The translations under genes and the position numbers were made by a program. This document shows, in pieces, positions 21,823 through 34,204 of a stretch of 64,000 nucleotides of DNA (position 1 is the first letter of the stretch; each line of letters begins with the position of its first letter). The notes beneath the pieces were generated by a model that was not told the DNA's origin, did not search any database, and saw only the letters and a list, made by a program, of their open reading frames with translations. This stretch comes from Crossaster papposus. Taxonomy: Eukaryota > Echinodermata > Asteroidea > Velatida > Solasteridae. The DNA is taken from NCBI GenBank assembly GCA_037893245.1, contig JBAIAA010000414.1, positions 1,402,001-1,466,000 on the forward strand, given 5' to 3'.

Positions 21823-24065
21823 GAGAGGCGATTATGGGTGCATGTGACTAAATCTCTGAAAATCACCGCGCGCGAGCTCATTAATATTTTGTGATCCCTC
21901 CGGTAATTTTGAATAAGAGGTCCCTGGGGCCTATACATTGGACTGATTGTAGAAATATTTGTGGAAATCAAGAATTGGTGACCCATGGCTTCCAGCTCGG
22001 GGGATTCTACTTATGAGCGTCACCAGGCGGCGCTCTTTCTTTCAATTGTTGTGTTGGTTGCAATGAGCGCCGTATTTAGTGTAGTGGAACCTTAGCGTAT
22101 GGATTGCTTCAACCTCGTCCTCAGGAAGGGCGTCAATGTAGGCGCGGTTCTAGATCTGATATTTTAGGGGGCTAGACCCTTCGCACGTGACGTCAACTTC
22201 TAACTTTCGCAGATCTAGTATACGTATTTTCCAGAACGTACTTTTGGTTGCAAGTACAAGTACATAGGGGGAGCTAGACAAAGGTTTTGGCTAAGGAGCC
22301 CAAATTCAGCTAGACAAACGAAGTTAATCACAACTCGGCCGCTTATAACACTCGGCTGAGATGTGTGACTGACTAATAATTACAGTCTGAAAATGTTCCT
22401 CGAACTTTCTAACCGGAACAATTTACAACTGTATTTAGGGCCTATTTCTCAACTAGGATACATTGGTTGCTGAAAACTGAACAAACTGTCTAATGACTGT
22501 CTTTCCGCATTGTGAACTGCAAAACTCAAAGTTTAATCCATGCTCAATAAAGTAAATAACAATTGCCATAAGCTCATTCTATGTACAATGGTAGGTAAGT
22601 AAGTAAAGATTAATGCTAGAATTTAACAAACTGTTTGGTTTGAAAGACGTTTCTAATGTTGTTCTCACTCAATCTATATAGACAACTTCTATATTTAGTG
22701 ACTATACAGTGTATACAACTTTATAAGACGGAGCAATCTGAGGCTACCATAAAACAGCCATATCTGAGCCAATTCTGGAGAAAACCTCTTGGATCTGACA
22801 ACAATTGATATGCAATCTTAAATGAGTAAACCGGTTGCCGAATAGCATGGTCATTCAGTTTAGCAATGTCACAAGACAATTTAAATCAGTTTAAATGTTT
22901 AGTCACCCCTTTTGAACTCCAGGTCGAGAATATTTGTTATTACATACCAGATTCGTCTATAGCAACAGCTTAGACCAATTCGATCTGTAATGACAAATAT
23001 TCTCAATCCAATGTTTAAACAGAGTGACCACACTTTGACATTGAATGATAAATGACTAAACTGGTTCGAAAAAAGCTTTGTCTGGACGGAATTGAACGTG
23101 AGAGTTTGTTAATTTGAATTCAAAAATGTTTTAAAATAGCATAAAACATGGGATTTGTTGGCCAATGTTAAACCTGTCTTTAACATTGAAACACCTTTAT
23201 CAATACTGTCTTGTTATTCTTTTTAAAAGCGTTCAAACACGAACAAGGTATTGATCAAAAATATCTAGCGATTTATCATTCATTCTTTTACACGCGCAAT
23301 GTTTAGCTTCTGAAAAATGTTTGCGTTTGCTTAACACAGTGTTGACGGTATTGTCGGACACAATGTTTATTCTACGATGCAACGTATTAAAGATGTAAGA
23401 TGGTAATCTTGATTGTACAATGAATTACAATTACAACTATTATTATAACTAAAACAAATAATTATTCGAAATAAATATAGACTTTCCCGGCCAAATTCAT
23501 TACAAATTAGTTCATTTTCATTAACACGCATTCAAATTCACGCATTTCCCCCTAATTCAATCAAACTAGGGTTTCTTTTTAGCTACTATTCAATTTAGTG
23601 TTTGTGCACACATGGTTTCGTTCTTTTCATTCAGGCTCGTTTTAGTCATTCTATTTCATGTATAGGCATTCAAGACTACAGTTTTACCATTCTTCAGTTG
23701 AATTTCTGCTATAGGTAAAGTGTTAGGTAAAGTTTTAAAAGTTATGGTGGTAAGTTTGAAATGAAAACTAAATCTTTCGCTATTGTCTTGTGATCGTTTG
23801 CAATGGTCTTTATGTTTTTTTCTTTATTTCTGCTAATGTTCGGACCATGTCAAATTAGAAAATAGCAAATGCTTTTAAGAAACAAAAGCTTAAAATTATC
23901 AGGGGGTCGTTATAAAATTAACTAAAACAAAAGGTTGTTCTTTTCATGTATATTTGTTCCACAGTTCCTTTTCTAATCGCGTTTCTTTTTGTTCAAAAGC
24001 CTTGCCTAAAATACGACAAATAAATTTGTTAATATAATACTATAGCTCCATTCCTTGTTTTTTTC
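21823..24065. other. Non-coding stretch
   Basis: No gene is recognised. Positions 22165-22235 match 33262-33342 in opposite orientation (the GGGTCTAGCCCCC block). A small hairpin with 19-bp arms (GAGAATATTTGTTATTACA) spans 22926-23004. Confidence 0.4.
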
Positions 24066-27042
24066 TTAATTTCCAAATAAGTCCTTATCGCTGCAGACCG
24101 TGGCAACTCCCGTGTGAAAAAAAGAAATGCGACACACGACGACACAACTCCGACCAGGCATTAGTACAAAATCGGTTGTATTCGCCTTCGCCGCGCTTGT
24201 CGCGTCGTGGCATTGATTTTCATACATCAATTTCATGTTATTTACACTTGTCAGTCTTTTTTCAAACCTAGTTTTGTTTATCACTTGCTGGGTTTGCTCT
24301 CCAGGTACCAAGTTACTTCTTCACACACAAAAATGCGTTTTCTGAAGCTGTGCCATCGGCAGAAGGTTGAATGATGATTCTCTCCATTCTCGCGGTCGGC
24401 ATGACGTCACGAAGGGGCGAGCCGTCCATAACAACATGCGTTTAACCTCAATTTGACGAGAAAATTTGACTCACGCATGGCGCATGCATTTGTTTACATA
24501 TAGTGCGCCACCTATCGACACACTTTTGTATGGAAAGCCGCATCTTTTAGAAATCGATCGTAAATAATGGGATGGGGGACATAACTTTTTATAGTTTAAA
24601 TTTATTTTTAAGATGCATCCTTTTCACCAAAATGATTTCGAAATGTATATCAATTTGTGAAATGTAAGTGGGGCTGGGGGATACTATTATTAGCCTAAAT
24701 AAATTCATTGTCACTTTTCTTCTTTTTTTGTCAATATGGCTGTCCATACTGTGCCTGTTGCGACGTCATCGATTCAAGGACCAAAAACGGGTCTTTCGAG
24801 GCCTAATTTCACCCCTTTGTTCCATTCCCTTGCTCTGACAAGATGGATTTTTGAATTTGCAGTGGTTCAATTTATGTGTATGGGAATCTTCATTCTGTTC
24901 CCCGTCAGGTACCACCAGGCAACACGAAAAACGGGGACGTAACACGGCCTACCATGCTTTGAGAAGTTTCATAGGCTGTAATGAGCATTCACCTGAGCAC
25001 GTTTTATATTTGAGTTGGGGGGGGGGGCGCCTTCATTTGAATTTTTAACTGCATCCATATTGTACCCATTTCGTATGTTTGTGCAATTCGGGCGATTCAC
25101 AATGAAGTGCGCCACCAAGCGTTTGACTCAAAAGAGCCACTTTTAAACTTTACGGTCGACTTCTTCCGTATATCATACTGTAGTGAAATATCTATTCTTC
25201 ATTGTTCACGCGAGGTTTAACACAAACGAAAATGTATCCGGCAGCGTCGTTAATTAAAACATTGTTATTTGCAGAACAAAAAATAAAACTTTAATCGTGC
25301 GCGTCCAAAAAGACGTAAAAACTGATGAGTTCATGCAAAATGAATACTGTTTTTAAAACCGATGCCGACTTTTCCCCATGATGCACTGCGGGGATAGCAG
25401 GATTTGCGCCTCCAATGGCAGCTTCTAGTTATTGTGAATCGCTCGAATTACCTTCATAGTCCGGATTTCCTTCATTTTGAATAAAATCTAATGAAGTATC
25501 TAAGTAAAATCTAAGTATTTTCAAAGAAAGACTTGAAATTTTCTCACTCTTCATGTTTCTTCATCAGAATTACACTTCTTGTCAAGTCATATAAGGGCAA
25601 AAAAGTGGGGGTGAGATATGGAATTCTGTCCACCCCTTCCAAAAAAACTTCTCACAGGCCAATAATATTAATCTAATAGTCATTGCTTTGGGGGTACTGT
25701 CAATCCATTAAGATTCAACACAACTTCAAAGAAGAGTGGCCTTTCATTACTTTGCCTTGCGAGGGCGCTATACACTAAAACTTGACAAAAGGTGCTTGGT
25801 CACTAACTGGTCATATCATGTATATTACTGTGGTAACCTAAGCATAGCAATATGCCTTGGTACTGAAAGGGATAACGGTATTAATAATAATGATAACTAA
25901 CCGCAGGGAGAAGAGAGTGCACCCTCGATCTTTATTTACTCCTTTTCCTAGATTTTTATTTCACTTCCTTGTGACCTCCAAAATCTCTGTCTAAAACCCT
26001 TTCCAAAAGACCGTTTTCGTTGCGTGATCACCTCTTTGACCAAGTCTAGATTTCTCTTGCTTTTTAGATTAGTGGAATATTTACATGTACGTGTACAGTC
26101 AGCTCTCGTTTGTACAGACTCAGCCGTATCTGGACAAAATAAATGCACAGTCTGTTATTGTTCGTGTGTATTACTGTTTTAATGTCGTTGTTAGTTTTGC
26201 CAACAAATGAAGTAAATACAAATATAAATAGATGCCTATAAAAAAATAATATAAAAACAAATGGAAAACAGCGTTCGTTTTATATTTGTGACCGGCTCTG
26301 CAATAAAGGGTATTAAGTATTATCATGTAATGGCCTACTCAAAGTGGAGAGGGTAAACATTTCATCAAAATGTGATTTACATTTTTTTTATCATGAATAC
26401 ATCTTTAATACCTACAGTTTCAGGTTTCATTCACAGAAATGTTGATTTTGAAGAATAAAGTAGAACAAAAATACAATTTTATGTGCATTGTTCTTTTGTA
26501 CTACAATAGAGCCGGCTTTTTTAAAGCCTGTTTTCTCAGTTGTGTAAATTGAACTACAAGGAAGTAATCAGTATGTAAACATGTCATATATCCAGAACGG
26601 GAGGGGCTATGGAGCTCTATTATATACCAAATAAAAGCTTACACTGTGGGCTTTCCAACCATGTATATAACACAATTTACTGTTTTGTGACATAATACCC
26701 ATTATTGTGGAGTGGGTCACATTTATGTTATTTTTGCGTTTGCCGTCCGAATTAAGATAAAGACTAGCTATATAGACTGGTGCTTCAAAGGGCTCGTGTT
26801 ATTTTAAACATAAACGAGTCGGGGTACGATGCAAGATTTTTCCCAATGCCGCACTCGTACCACGTCGATCGGGCTCAAAATTGTCCTTTTATTTCTTGGA
26901 AATAGCAGGTCATGTGCTAATGCAAATTCACAGACAGCCTTATAATGTAAGTATTTCCTACCAAACAGGGAATTTTAGCTGCCAACAAAAATGGCACCGA
27001 TGACAAAGTAAAAACAGAATGTCAGGTAAACGTTAATGTTAT
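24066..27042. other. Non-coding stretch with CRE-like sites
   Basis: TGACGTCA near 24403 lies in a locally CpG-richer stretch. Otherwise nothing is recognised: no long ORF, no repeat shared with the rest of the window, and no clear splice-flanked exon. Confidence 0.35.
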
Positions 27043-27379
27043 AAAGGTAGAATACACCAGTGGTAATTGGTGTTATTATCATGAATGGGTGGATTTGGGA
27101 GGTTGTATTTTATAGTAAATATCGTTTAATTGATCTGTTTGAAATTTTACAATCATGGATGCCCAGGAAAGCAAGACAAACGACGTTTGTTTTAAACCAG
27201 CGTCGGGCAGTGGTTCTTATGTTGTTCTTGGTGTTTTTTCACGATCGCCGTAACAATTATAACATATCTAGCGCAATCATTTTGCTGGATGCCTACTATC
27301 ATTATTTACTTTAAAAAAAGAAAGATATTTCTTAATAATTCGGTAGTGAAAAGTGTCGATATCTACAAATGGTGTATCC
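27043..27379 (-). mobile_element. MITE of the GGTAGRATACACCA family, abutting minisatellite 2
   Basis: The left end AAAGGTAGAATACACCAGTG is complete. The right end reads ATCTACAAATGGTGTATCC and then runs at once into the minisatellite. Internal blocks (TATAGTAAATATCGTTTAA and TAATAATTCGGTAG) match the other family members in reverse. Confidence 0.75.
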
Positions 27380-28515
27380 GGCGCGGCCAGGGCGCGGCCA
27401 GTGCGCGGCCAGGGTGCGGCTAGGGCGAGGTCCAGGGAGAGGTCCAGGGAGAGGTCCAGGGCGATGTCCAGGGCGCGGCCAGGGCGCAGCCAGGGCGCGG
27501 CTAGAGCGAGGTCCATGGCGAGGTCCAGGGCGCGGCCAGGGCGCAGCCAGGGCGCAGCCAGGGCGCGGCCAGGGGGAGATCCAGGGCGAGGTCCAGGGCG
27601 AGGTCCAGGGTGAGGTCCAGGGCGCGGCCAGGGCGAGATCCAGGGCGAGATCCAGGGCGAGGTCCAGGGCGAGGTCCAGGACGAGGTCCAGGGCGCGTCC
27701 AGGGCGCGGCCAGGGCGCGGCTAGGGCGAGGTCCAGGGCGAGGTCCAGGGCGCGGCCTAGGGCGAGGTCCAGAGCGAGGTCCAGGGCGAGGTCCAGGACG
27801 AGGTCCAGGGCGCGGCCAGGGCGCGGCCAGGGCGAGGTTCAGGGCGAGGTCCAGGGCGCGGCCAGGGCGCGGCCAGGGCGAGTTCCAGGGCGAGGTCCAG
27901 GGCGAGGTCCAGGGCGAAGTCCAGGGCGCGGCCAGGGCGCGGCCAGGGCGAGATCCAGGGCGAGATCCAGGGCGAGATCCAGGGCGAGGTCCAGGGCGAG
28001 GTCCAGGACGAGGTCCAGGGCGCGTCCAGGGCGCGGCTAGGGCGCGGCTAGGGCGAGGTCCAGGGCGAGGTCCAGGGCGCGGCCTAGGGCGAGGTCCAGG
28101 GCGAGGTCTAGGGCGAAATCCAGGGCGCGTCCATGGCGCGGCCAGGGCGCGGCTAGGGCGAAGTCCAGGTCGAGGTCCAGGGCGCGGCCTAGGGCGAGGT
28201 CCAGAGCGAGGTCCAGGGCGAGGTCCAGGACGAAGTCCAGGGCGCGGCCAGGGCGCGGCCAGGGTGAGGTTCAGGGCGAGGTCCAGGGCGCGGCCAGGGC
28301 GCGGCCAGGGCGAGGTCCAGAGCGAGGTCCAGGGCGAGGTCCAGGACGAAGTCCAGGGCGCGGCCAGGGCGCGGCCAGGGTGAGGTTCAGGGCGAGGTCC
28401 AGGGCGCGGCCAGGGCGCGGCCAGGGCGAGGTCCAGGGCGAGGTCCAGGGCGAGGTTCAGGGCGAAGTCCAGGGCGCGGCCAGGGCGAGGTCCAGGGTGC
28501 GTCCAGGGCGCTGCC
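27380..28515. repeat. 12-bp minisatellite, array 2, heterogeneous
   Basis: The array mixes GGTCCAGGGCGA, GCGGCCAGGGC, GAGATCCAGGGC, GGTTCAGGGC and TAGGGC variants with higher-order blocks of roughly 300 bp. It joins the same right flank as arrays 1 and 3. Long open frames are by-products of the period. Confidence 0.95.
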
Positions 28516-29985
28516 AGAAGTTGTGGATCTACATATGTAGAATACTGTGCATATTCCTTAATTGCATATCCCATACAAGGACAGGTGTTTGAAGCATCAA
28601 TTGCCTTACACCTGCCAATCACGCTGAGATAATTACACGCTCGTAAACTCAACACGAACAACCTAAATAAACTGAAACAAATTAATCGTGGATTGGTTCT
28701 TGTCGCTCAGTTTATTCAACGTCATTGGTCTTTTTGTATTGGAACCATTTTTGTATCGCAATATACAAGCAAAAAGAAAAATATGCTTACTAATTAAGAT
28801 TATTGTTTGCCCTCTTCCGCGATATTGATGTGGTTTTGGCACTTAGTAAAATTGTTACAATTATGAATACCATATTTCTTACTTGCGTTTTAAACAAACG
28901 ACACCCCCATATAACCTAGTTTCAAAAACATGATCACTAGTGAACAAAAGCTAACAATGCCAAGAAGCATGAAAAAAGGAATTTTTTTTTTTTTGGTTTT
29001 TTTTGTCAGAAGAAACAACTATAAACCTTCGTGTTTTAAAATTGTGCAGACAACTAATAAATAATGACATCAAAACAAATAAATATGTGAAATTTAGATT
29101 CTCTTGGTTTTGTGGTTTACAGTATTTTCGTGGAAAAGTATAACTGGAGTAAAACAATATGATGAATATTTTGAATATTTTTTTTATAAAGGAATAACAC
29201 TTCCCACAAATTCTTAGCCGATGTCATTTTGTGCAACATTCTATTCGTGCAATACAAATATTATCAATGCATACATGTACGAATAACACTTATTTTCTAA
29301 GCTGACATTACTTGTGGAACTATAATTGAAATCTAAGCAACAAATTGTTTTCACATTACGCTGTATTTAAAATTTAGCAAGAACATTTTTCACAATGTTC
29401 CGTTATATGAACCTTATTCAAGAGGAAGCCATTTTGGTTGTTTTCCCTGAATGTATCCGAAAAATTGTGAATTGTTTAATGGGATGGTGCCAGACTATTT
29501 TTGAATTCTAGCCTCACTTTCAATGTTTTTTTGAAATGTGGCATGAAACATAAAGGTATGTTTAATCACAAATGTTTTATTATTCATCAGAGACGACTGG
29601 TGTTATTTGGTAATTAACTTTATGTCATTGTTTTCATTTCTATCTGCAAGTTAAAACAAAATGACGATTTTACCTCACTTTCAATTATTATGGCCGACTC
29701 GTGAATAAATCTCATAGTGACGGATGCTGTTCGTAGCCCTGCAATGTTGGCGAAAGTTATCATTTAAAGGTGAACCCTTGTGTGTGTGATTGCACCTATA
29801 TTGTCGCTGTTAAAAAAAGGAAATCGGAGTGAAAATAAACTTAGTCTAAATTCGAGGCAGCTTCGGTTGAACTCGGCTACAATAAGCATTGCGATATGAT
29901 CAAATGTAGCCGTTGTTTCGTGAGATGTACAACAAATAATGGGTATTCTTTTATAATAAGCAAAACAAAAACCAGTTAACCTCTT
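28516..29985. other. 3' flank of gene 2, shared with genes 1 and 3
   Basis: It parallels 12386-13843 and 45103-46677 but lacks the 1.9-kb insertion of unit 1. No conserved ORF. Confidence 0.75.
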
Positions 29986-30416
29986 AAAGGTAGGATACAT
30001 CATTTGCAGATATCTACCGAATTATTAAGAAATATCTTACTTTTTTGAAAAAAATATTGTCTCTGAAGAAGATGTTGTTAAGATCGAAATATTAGGCCCT
30101 CTTAACTCATTTGATAAATATTGTTTGTTAGCATCCAGCAAAACTATGAGCTAGATATCATATAATTGTTTCGAAAAATTGAATTTTATAAAAATAAATC
30201 ACGATCGCAGGACGGCGATCGTGGAAAAAACAAGAACAACATAAGAACAACTGCCTGACGCCGGTTGAAAACGAACGCCGTTTTTCTGGCTTTTCTCAGC
30301 ATCCGTGATTGCAAAACTTCAGACAGGTCAGTTAAACGATATTTTTTATCAAATACAACTCCCCAAATCCACCCATTCCTGATAATTCAAGCAATTACCA
30401 ATGGTGTATTCTACCT
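29986..30416 (+). mobile_element. MITE of the GGTAGRATACACCA family, copy in unit 2
   Basis: Same ends and internal layout as 13844-14275, including the central GATCGCAGGACGGCGATC hairpin. Confidence 0.8.
30059..30097 (+). ncRNA. Hammerhead-ribozyme-like motif, copy 2
   Basis: CTGAAGA at 30063-30069, then GATGTT-GTT-AAGATC (one stem mismatch compared with copy 1), GAAA, ATAT, T at the cleavage position, and AGGC pairing with GTCT. The stem mismatch suggests decay. Confidence 0.35.
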
Positions 30417-30636
30417 TTAACGTGTTGACAAAGTGATAGTAACAATTGTGATATTGATATATTGTGAAAAGTGATATTTCAATTAACTGCTAAACATTAT
30501 TCCATAGAAACATTTGTTGGCAGTTTTATAACAATTCTAAAAGACTCTGGGTATTAATGAATAATATGGCTGTGCAATGATTTACAGGTGCCACTAAAAC
30601 AAGTACATTTCAAAATTAATATCAACAATGCAACAT

Positions 30637-31680
30637 TCATGGTCCAATTTCACGCGTTTTCATGCTACATGCTTTCATGGAATAACCCAATTTCCATGAG
30701 ATCCATCGCACGCCTTTAAAACGATCTGCTTTCTTGTCTGGGTAATATACACCATTTAAGTGAGAATAATAACAGCTATTAAACCACCAGGCTCCTGTGG
30801 TCAGTTGTGCACAATTGTTCTGTGACGCATCATTGTCACGATCCTTTGTTGTAAAGGGATGTCCTTTTTGATAATATTTACTATTTCCCTGAAACCCAAG
30901 AGAATCGCCGGCAGTGCTGCTGGCATCGTATTGGTCATAATTCAGATTGTACCTATCGCCTGGGGATATTTTGAATTCTGAGTACTTTGCCCATGCCGTG
31001 TTGTTCTCCCAGTCATCTAAGTCAACTCGTAGCTCCCATAATCCACGTGAATCATCAGACGTCAGAGTCACCAAGTTGTCGTTACCCAACCAGAACTCAC
31101 CGGACAGATCGCCAAAGCCAGACTGGTAGTCGGCCCAGTTACGGTAGAAGTCCACGCTGCCATCTTGTCGCCTCTGAAACACGATCCATCCCCCGCCGTC
31201 AGTTTCCATGTCACAGTAGACACGGAGACCGACATTGCCGAATCCTTCTGGGTAGATTGTGTAGATACCGCTTGAACGATAACCAGCATCTAAGAGCATC
31301 TTGCAACTTTTGTAGCGATTCAAGGAACTATCAGCCAGTGAGTAGAGAGGTGTGTCCTCATCTGCATCAAAATACACGCTCCCTTGAGTTGCATTGAAGT
31401 AGTCGGGATATTCTCGTCTTGTGGCAAGGTTCAACCCGCACATTTTACTGCAGTTGTTAAAGTTAAACGACTTGCAACGTTCGTCCATGCTGCATTCACG
31501 TCCGCAGATGACACGAGACCACACAGTTTGGGTTGTATATGCAAAACCTCGCAGTGCGTGATTTTCTGCAGCATACATGATTTGTTGATGTGAATAACAA
31601 AGATGCCCATAAACAAAAATTACGATTGCTAACAATATCAGCAATTCAAAGGCGTTGATAACAAAGTTAAGTTTTGCCAT
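30637..31680 (-). CDS. Secreted PAN/Apple-FReD protein, class A (gene 2)
   Basis: The chosen start is the ATG at 31680, giving 347 residues. An in-frame ATG 20 codons upstream (31740) would place a charged segment before the signal peptide, whereas MAKLNFVINAFELLILLAIV aligns with the starts of genes 1 and 3. Residues 1-25 are a signal peptide, about 34-105 the PAN/Apple-like module (VICGRECSMDERCKSFNF) and about 125-347 the FReD, with YCDMETDGGGW, DRDND and GAWWFNSC all present. A secreted lectin-like role is inferred from the family. Compared with genes 1 and 3 it lacks two cysteines: GFGNVGL replaces the FCNDDL type, and CAQLTTGAWW replaces CAQSVCEGAWW. The N-terminus is the most divergent part. 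Its upstream DNA matches the left edge of the window, not genes 1 and 3. Confidence 0.93.
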   Translation of the reverse strand: MAKLNFVINAFELLILLAIVIFVYGHLCYSHQQIMYAAENHALRGFAYTTQTVWSRVICGRECSMDERCKSFNFNNCSKMCGLNLATRREYPDYFNATQGSVYFDADEDTPLYSLADSSLNRYKSCKMLLDAGYRSSGIYTIYPEGFGNVGLRVYCDMETDGGGWIVFQRRQDGSVDFYRNWADYQSGFGDLSGEFWLGNDNLVTLTSDDSRGLWELRVDLDDWENNTAWAKYSEFKISPGDRYNLNYDQYDASSTAGDSLGFQGNSKYYQKGHPFTTKDRDNDASQNNCAQLTTGAWWFNSCYYSHLNGVYYPDKKADRFKGVRWISWKLGYSMKACSMKTREIGP

Positions 31681-31740
31681 TGTTGGTGGAGCTAAAAACT
31701 CGTCGATTTTTGGCTCTAACTGAAACTTTGATAACGACAA

Positions 31741-32060
31741 ATTTTGAATCCTGTGAAGTAATTGTTTTTTCCTATCACAAGCTTTGAACCTGTCAAGTAC
31801 ATGTACCTACACTGCAGGTGTATTTCCTAAGTGTGTTATATTACAATGCAACGTCTGAACAAAATTTGGGGATGGGAGCGCTCTTCCTTGCAGGCAAGGT
31901 TTGGAATCCACAGACGTGACATGCACTGATTGGTCAGTGGAATGATATGCTAGATTGGTTGTTAAACTGTCGCATGCAAGTGTTGCTCCGCCCACGATGA
32001 TGCCATACCATACTCGAACGCAGGATTGGTTAACCTAAACTAATTCTCAGAGCTAATGCC
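31741..32060 (-). promoter_or_regulatory. Conserved class-A upstream region
   Basis: It matches positions 1-305 closely, including ATTGGTCAGT and GCTCCGCCCAC. The match fades beyond about 32070. Conservation between two copies is seen; promoter function is inferred. Confidence 0.5.
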
Positions 32061-32867
32061 GTGATTAGTCTGTTCAACAGTATGATGTGGCTCATATAGT
32101 TAAAAAAAAAAAAGCTAAAAGATCCTTATAGCTAGGTAATAAAAGTTGCATCAGTGCCGTTATATGAAACCGTGACAATATAAAACAAAAACCCAAATTG
32201 TATTATTTTCCTCTGAAAGCTAATTGAATGCTGTGCCCTTGTACCTTTGTAAAATTATTGCTGCACCAACTCATAAATAGGCTCTTTAATGTCCTCAATA
32301 ATAGTAAAAGCCTGAAAATGGCCATTAGTGCATCACAAGGCATGCTTTGTAGCAGAAACAGAATGAGCCATCAAAGATAATTACAGAACAAAAACTGCCA
32401 AGGCTAAATTAAGACAGGCTTGCATATAACCGGCTTCACATTCAAAATTAATCAATATACTTGATGTGTGGTTCAAATCATCTAAGGTAGCATTCACCAA
32501 ATAATATCAGGCATGAGATTTTTCAGATTTTTATCTGAATTCAGACTTTTTGAACCTCAGAAAATGACATCATTAGGGTATAAAGATATTCATTTTTCAG
32601 ACATTTTATAATGCTATGCCCTTGTATTTTTGTAAAAATATTGGTGAACCAACTCATAAGCTCTTTAATTTGATGTCTAATTATTCTCATTAATAGTAAA
32701 AGTAAGCTTGAAATTGACATTTACTGCATCACTAAGCACTTTTTGTGGCAAAAATAAACATCAACCCCCAGCTTCGAAATGGTCTGGTGTTTTTGTGCCA
32801 TTCTCACCCATTGTGAACAATGTATAGTTGCTGGACGTCTGTTACGTAAACTATGCAAGAGCTTGCC
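32061..32867. repeat. Direct duplication of about 130 bp
   Basis: 32226-32352 and 32606-32750 share GCTRTGCCCTTGTA, CCAACTCATAA, GCTCTTTAAT and AATAGTAAAAG in the same order and orientation about 380 bp apart. No coding content. Confidence 0.55.
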
Positions 32868-32996
32868 CCGAATCATGTGATATGGCAACAGTGTCTTTGG
32901 TCTGGAGAATTTAAAGTTCAACGGTGCCAAGCTGTGTGAGCAAGTCAGTGTACCAGATGTGATTCAAATTTAACCCGGGTCCACGCGCAAATGGCT
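32868..32996. repeat. Fragment related to the centre of the 48.4-50.9 kb inverted repeat
   Basis: GCTTGCCCCGAATCATGTGA, TCTGGAGAATTTAAAGTTCA and GTGCCAAGCTGTGTGAGCAA closely match 49724-49805 and, in reverse, 49455-49500. It links the upstream DNA of gene 2 with that of gene 3. Confidence 0.7.
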
Positions 32997-33366
32997 AGTT
33001 GCTTGAATTAACAAAAATGGGTGGATTAGTGGGGGGGGGGGGGGGGGGGGGGGGGTTGTATTTTATACTAAATATCGTTTAAATGTCTGGCGATCGTGAT
33101 TTTTTGTATAGAAAATTCAATAATTTTGAGGAAAATTACAGGATATCTAGCGCAATCATTATTTACTTTCAAATAAGTAAAATACTTCCTAATAATTCGG
33201 TTGTACAATTTTTTGTGTCTAGCCCCCTCCCCCCTAAAAAAGCAATAACAATTACATTCTTGAAAATATACGTATACTGAATCTGCGAAAATTTGAAGTT
33301 GACGTCACGTGCTAAGGGTCTAGCCCCCCTAAAATATTTGTTCTGTATAGTGCTGTATCCTACCTT
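32997..33366 (-). mobile_element. MITE of the GGTAGRATACACCA family, diverged copy
   Basis: TTGCTTGAATTAAC, a GGGTGGATTAG block followed by a poly-G run, TAAATATCGTTTAAATG and a right end GTATCCTACCTTTG follow the family in reverse. The internal block 33262-33342 is shared with 22165-22235. Confidence 0.6.
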
Positions 33367-34204
33367 TGATAAATAAAACAAAACTAAAAAACAAAGCGGC
33401 TTTTGTGAGATACTTTGAATCACAGAAGACTGTTCAAACATTTGGCAAACAAAGTTTTGGGGCACTTAGGGACTGTGGATTAATTCCGATTGGAGGTCGC
33501 CCTTGGGCACACGTGGGCACACGCGTCGCTTGCAGGAAAACGGTTCCAGTCTATTCGAGGTTGCTATGCTTGGGCTTTCCTAAAAAATGAAATCTTACCA
33601 GGAGCAAGAATTTGGTTTCTTGAATATACCTTAATTTTAGATTAAACGACGTGCTCATAAATAAGCTCTTTAATTTTGGAGGGAGGGAGGTAGGGAGGGA
33701 GGGACGGAGGGAGGGAGAGGGAGAGGGGGAGGGGGGAGGGGGGAGAGGGGGGGGGGGGAGCGAGGGAGGGGGGGGGGGGGAAATGAAATTGTTAAAGGTT
33801 AGTTTTATGGTGTATATATATAACTATATAGGATTGAAACAAATAGTGGGTTCCAATTACCAAACGTATACAATCCCTTTAATGTAATAAGTTTGTTTTT
33901 TTGTTTAAATCAATAAGTTTAATGTTGACAACAGCATTATGTGTGTGGTTGTGTGCATTTTCTGTGATAAATTGGGGAAACAAATTTTTGAAAACTTTGG
34001 TCAAACCACTCTGCCCCTTGAAGGGAAGCCTCATTAACATAAAACCTCGCAAGGGGTATGAAGAAAATCGAGGCAGAGACTCGCCGCGCTGCTACCTGGC
34101 CTATCGTATACTGACTGCGCGCATTGCAACAAGTGTCCGTTTTTACGTGGTTTTTCATTCTGAATCAAGGTAAAACTGCCTCTATTTGTTTCCGGCTGAT
34201 CCTA
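33367..34204. repeat. Non-coding stretch with a G-rich microsatellite
   Basis: 33678-33780 is a purine tract of GGGA, GGA and long G runs, strongly G-quadruplex-prone on the plus strand. Nothing else is recognised. Confidence 0.6.

Noticed and set aside
27277-28661. Arginine/proline/glycine-rich open frames
   Set aside because: Same minisatellite effect in the heterogeneous array 2.
31681-31740. Upstream ATG of gene 2 at 31740
   Set aside because: It would put a charged 20-residue segment before the signal peptide; the ATG at 31680 aligns with genes 1 and 3.
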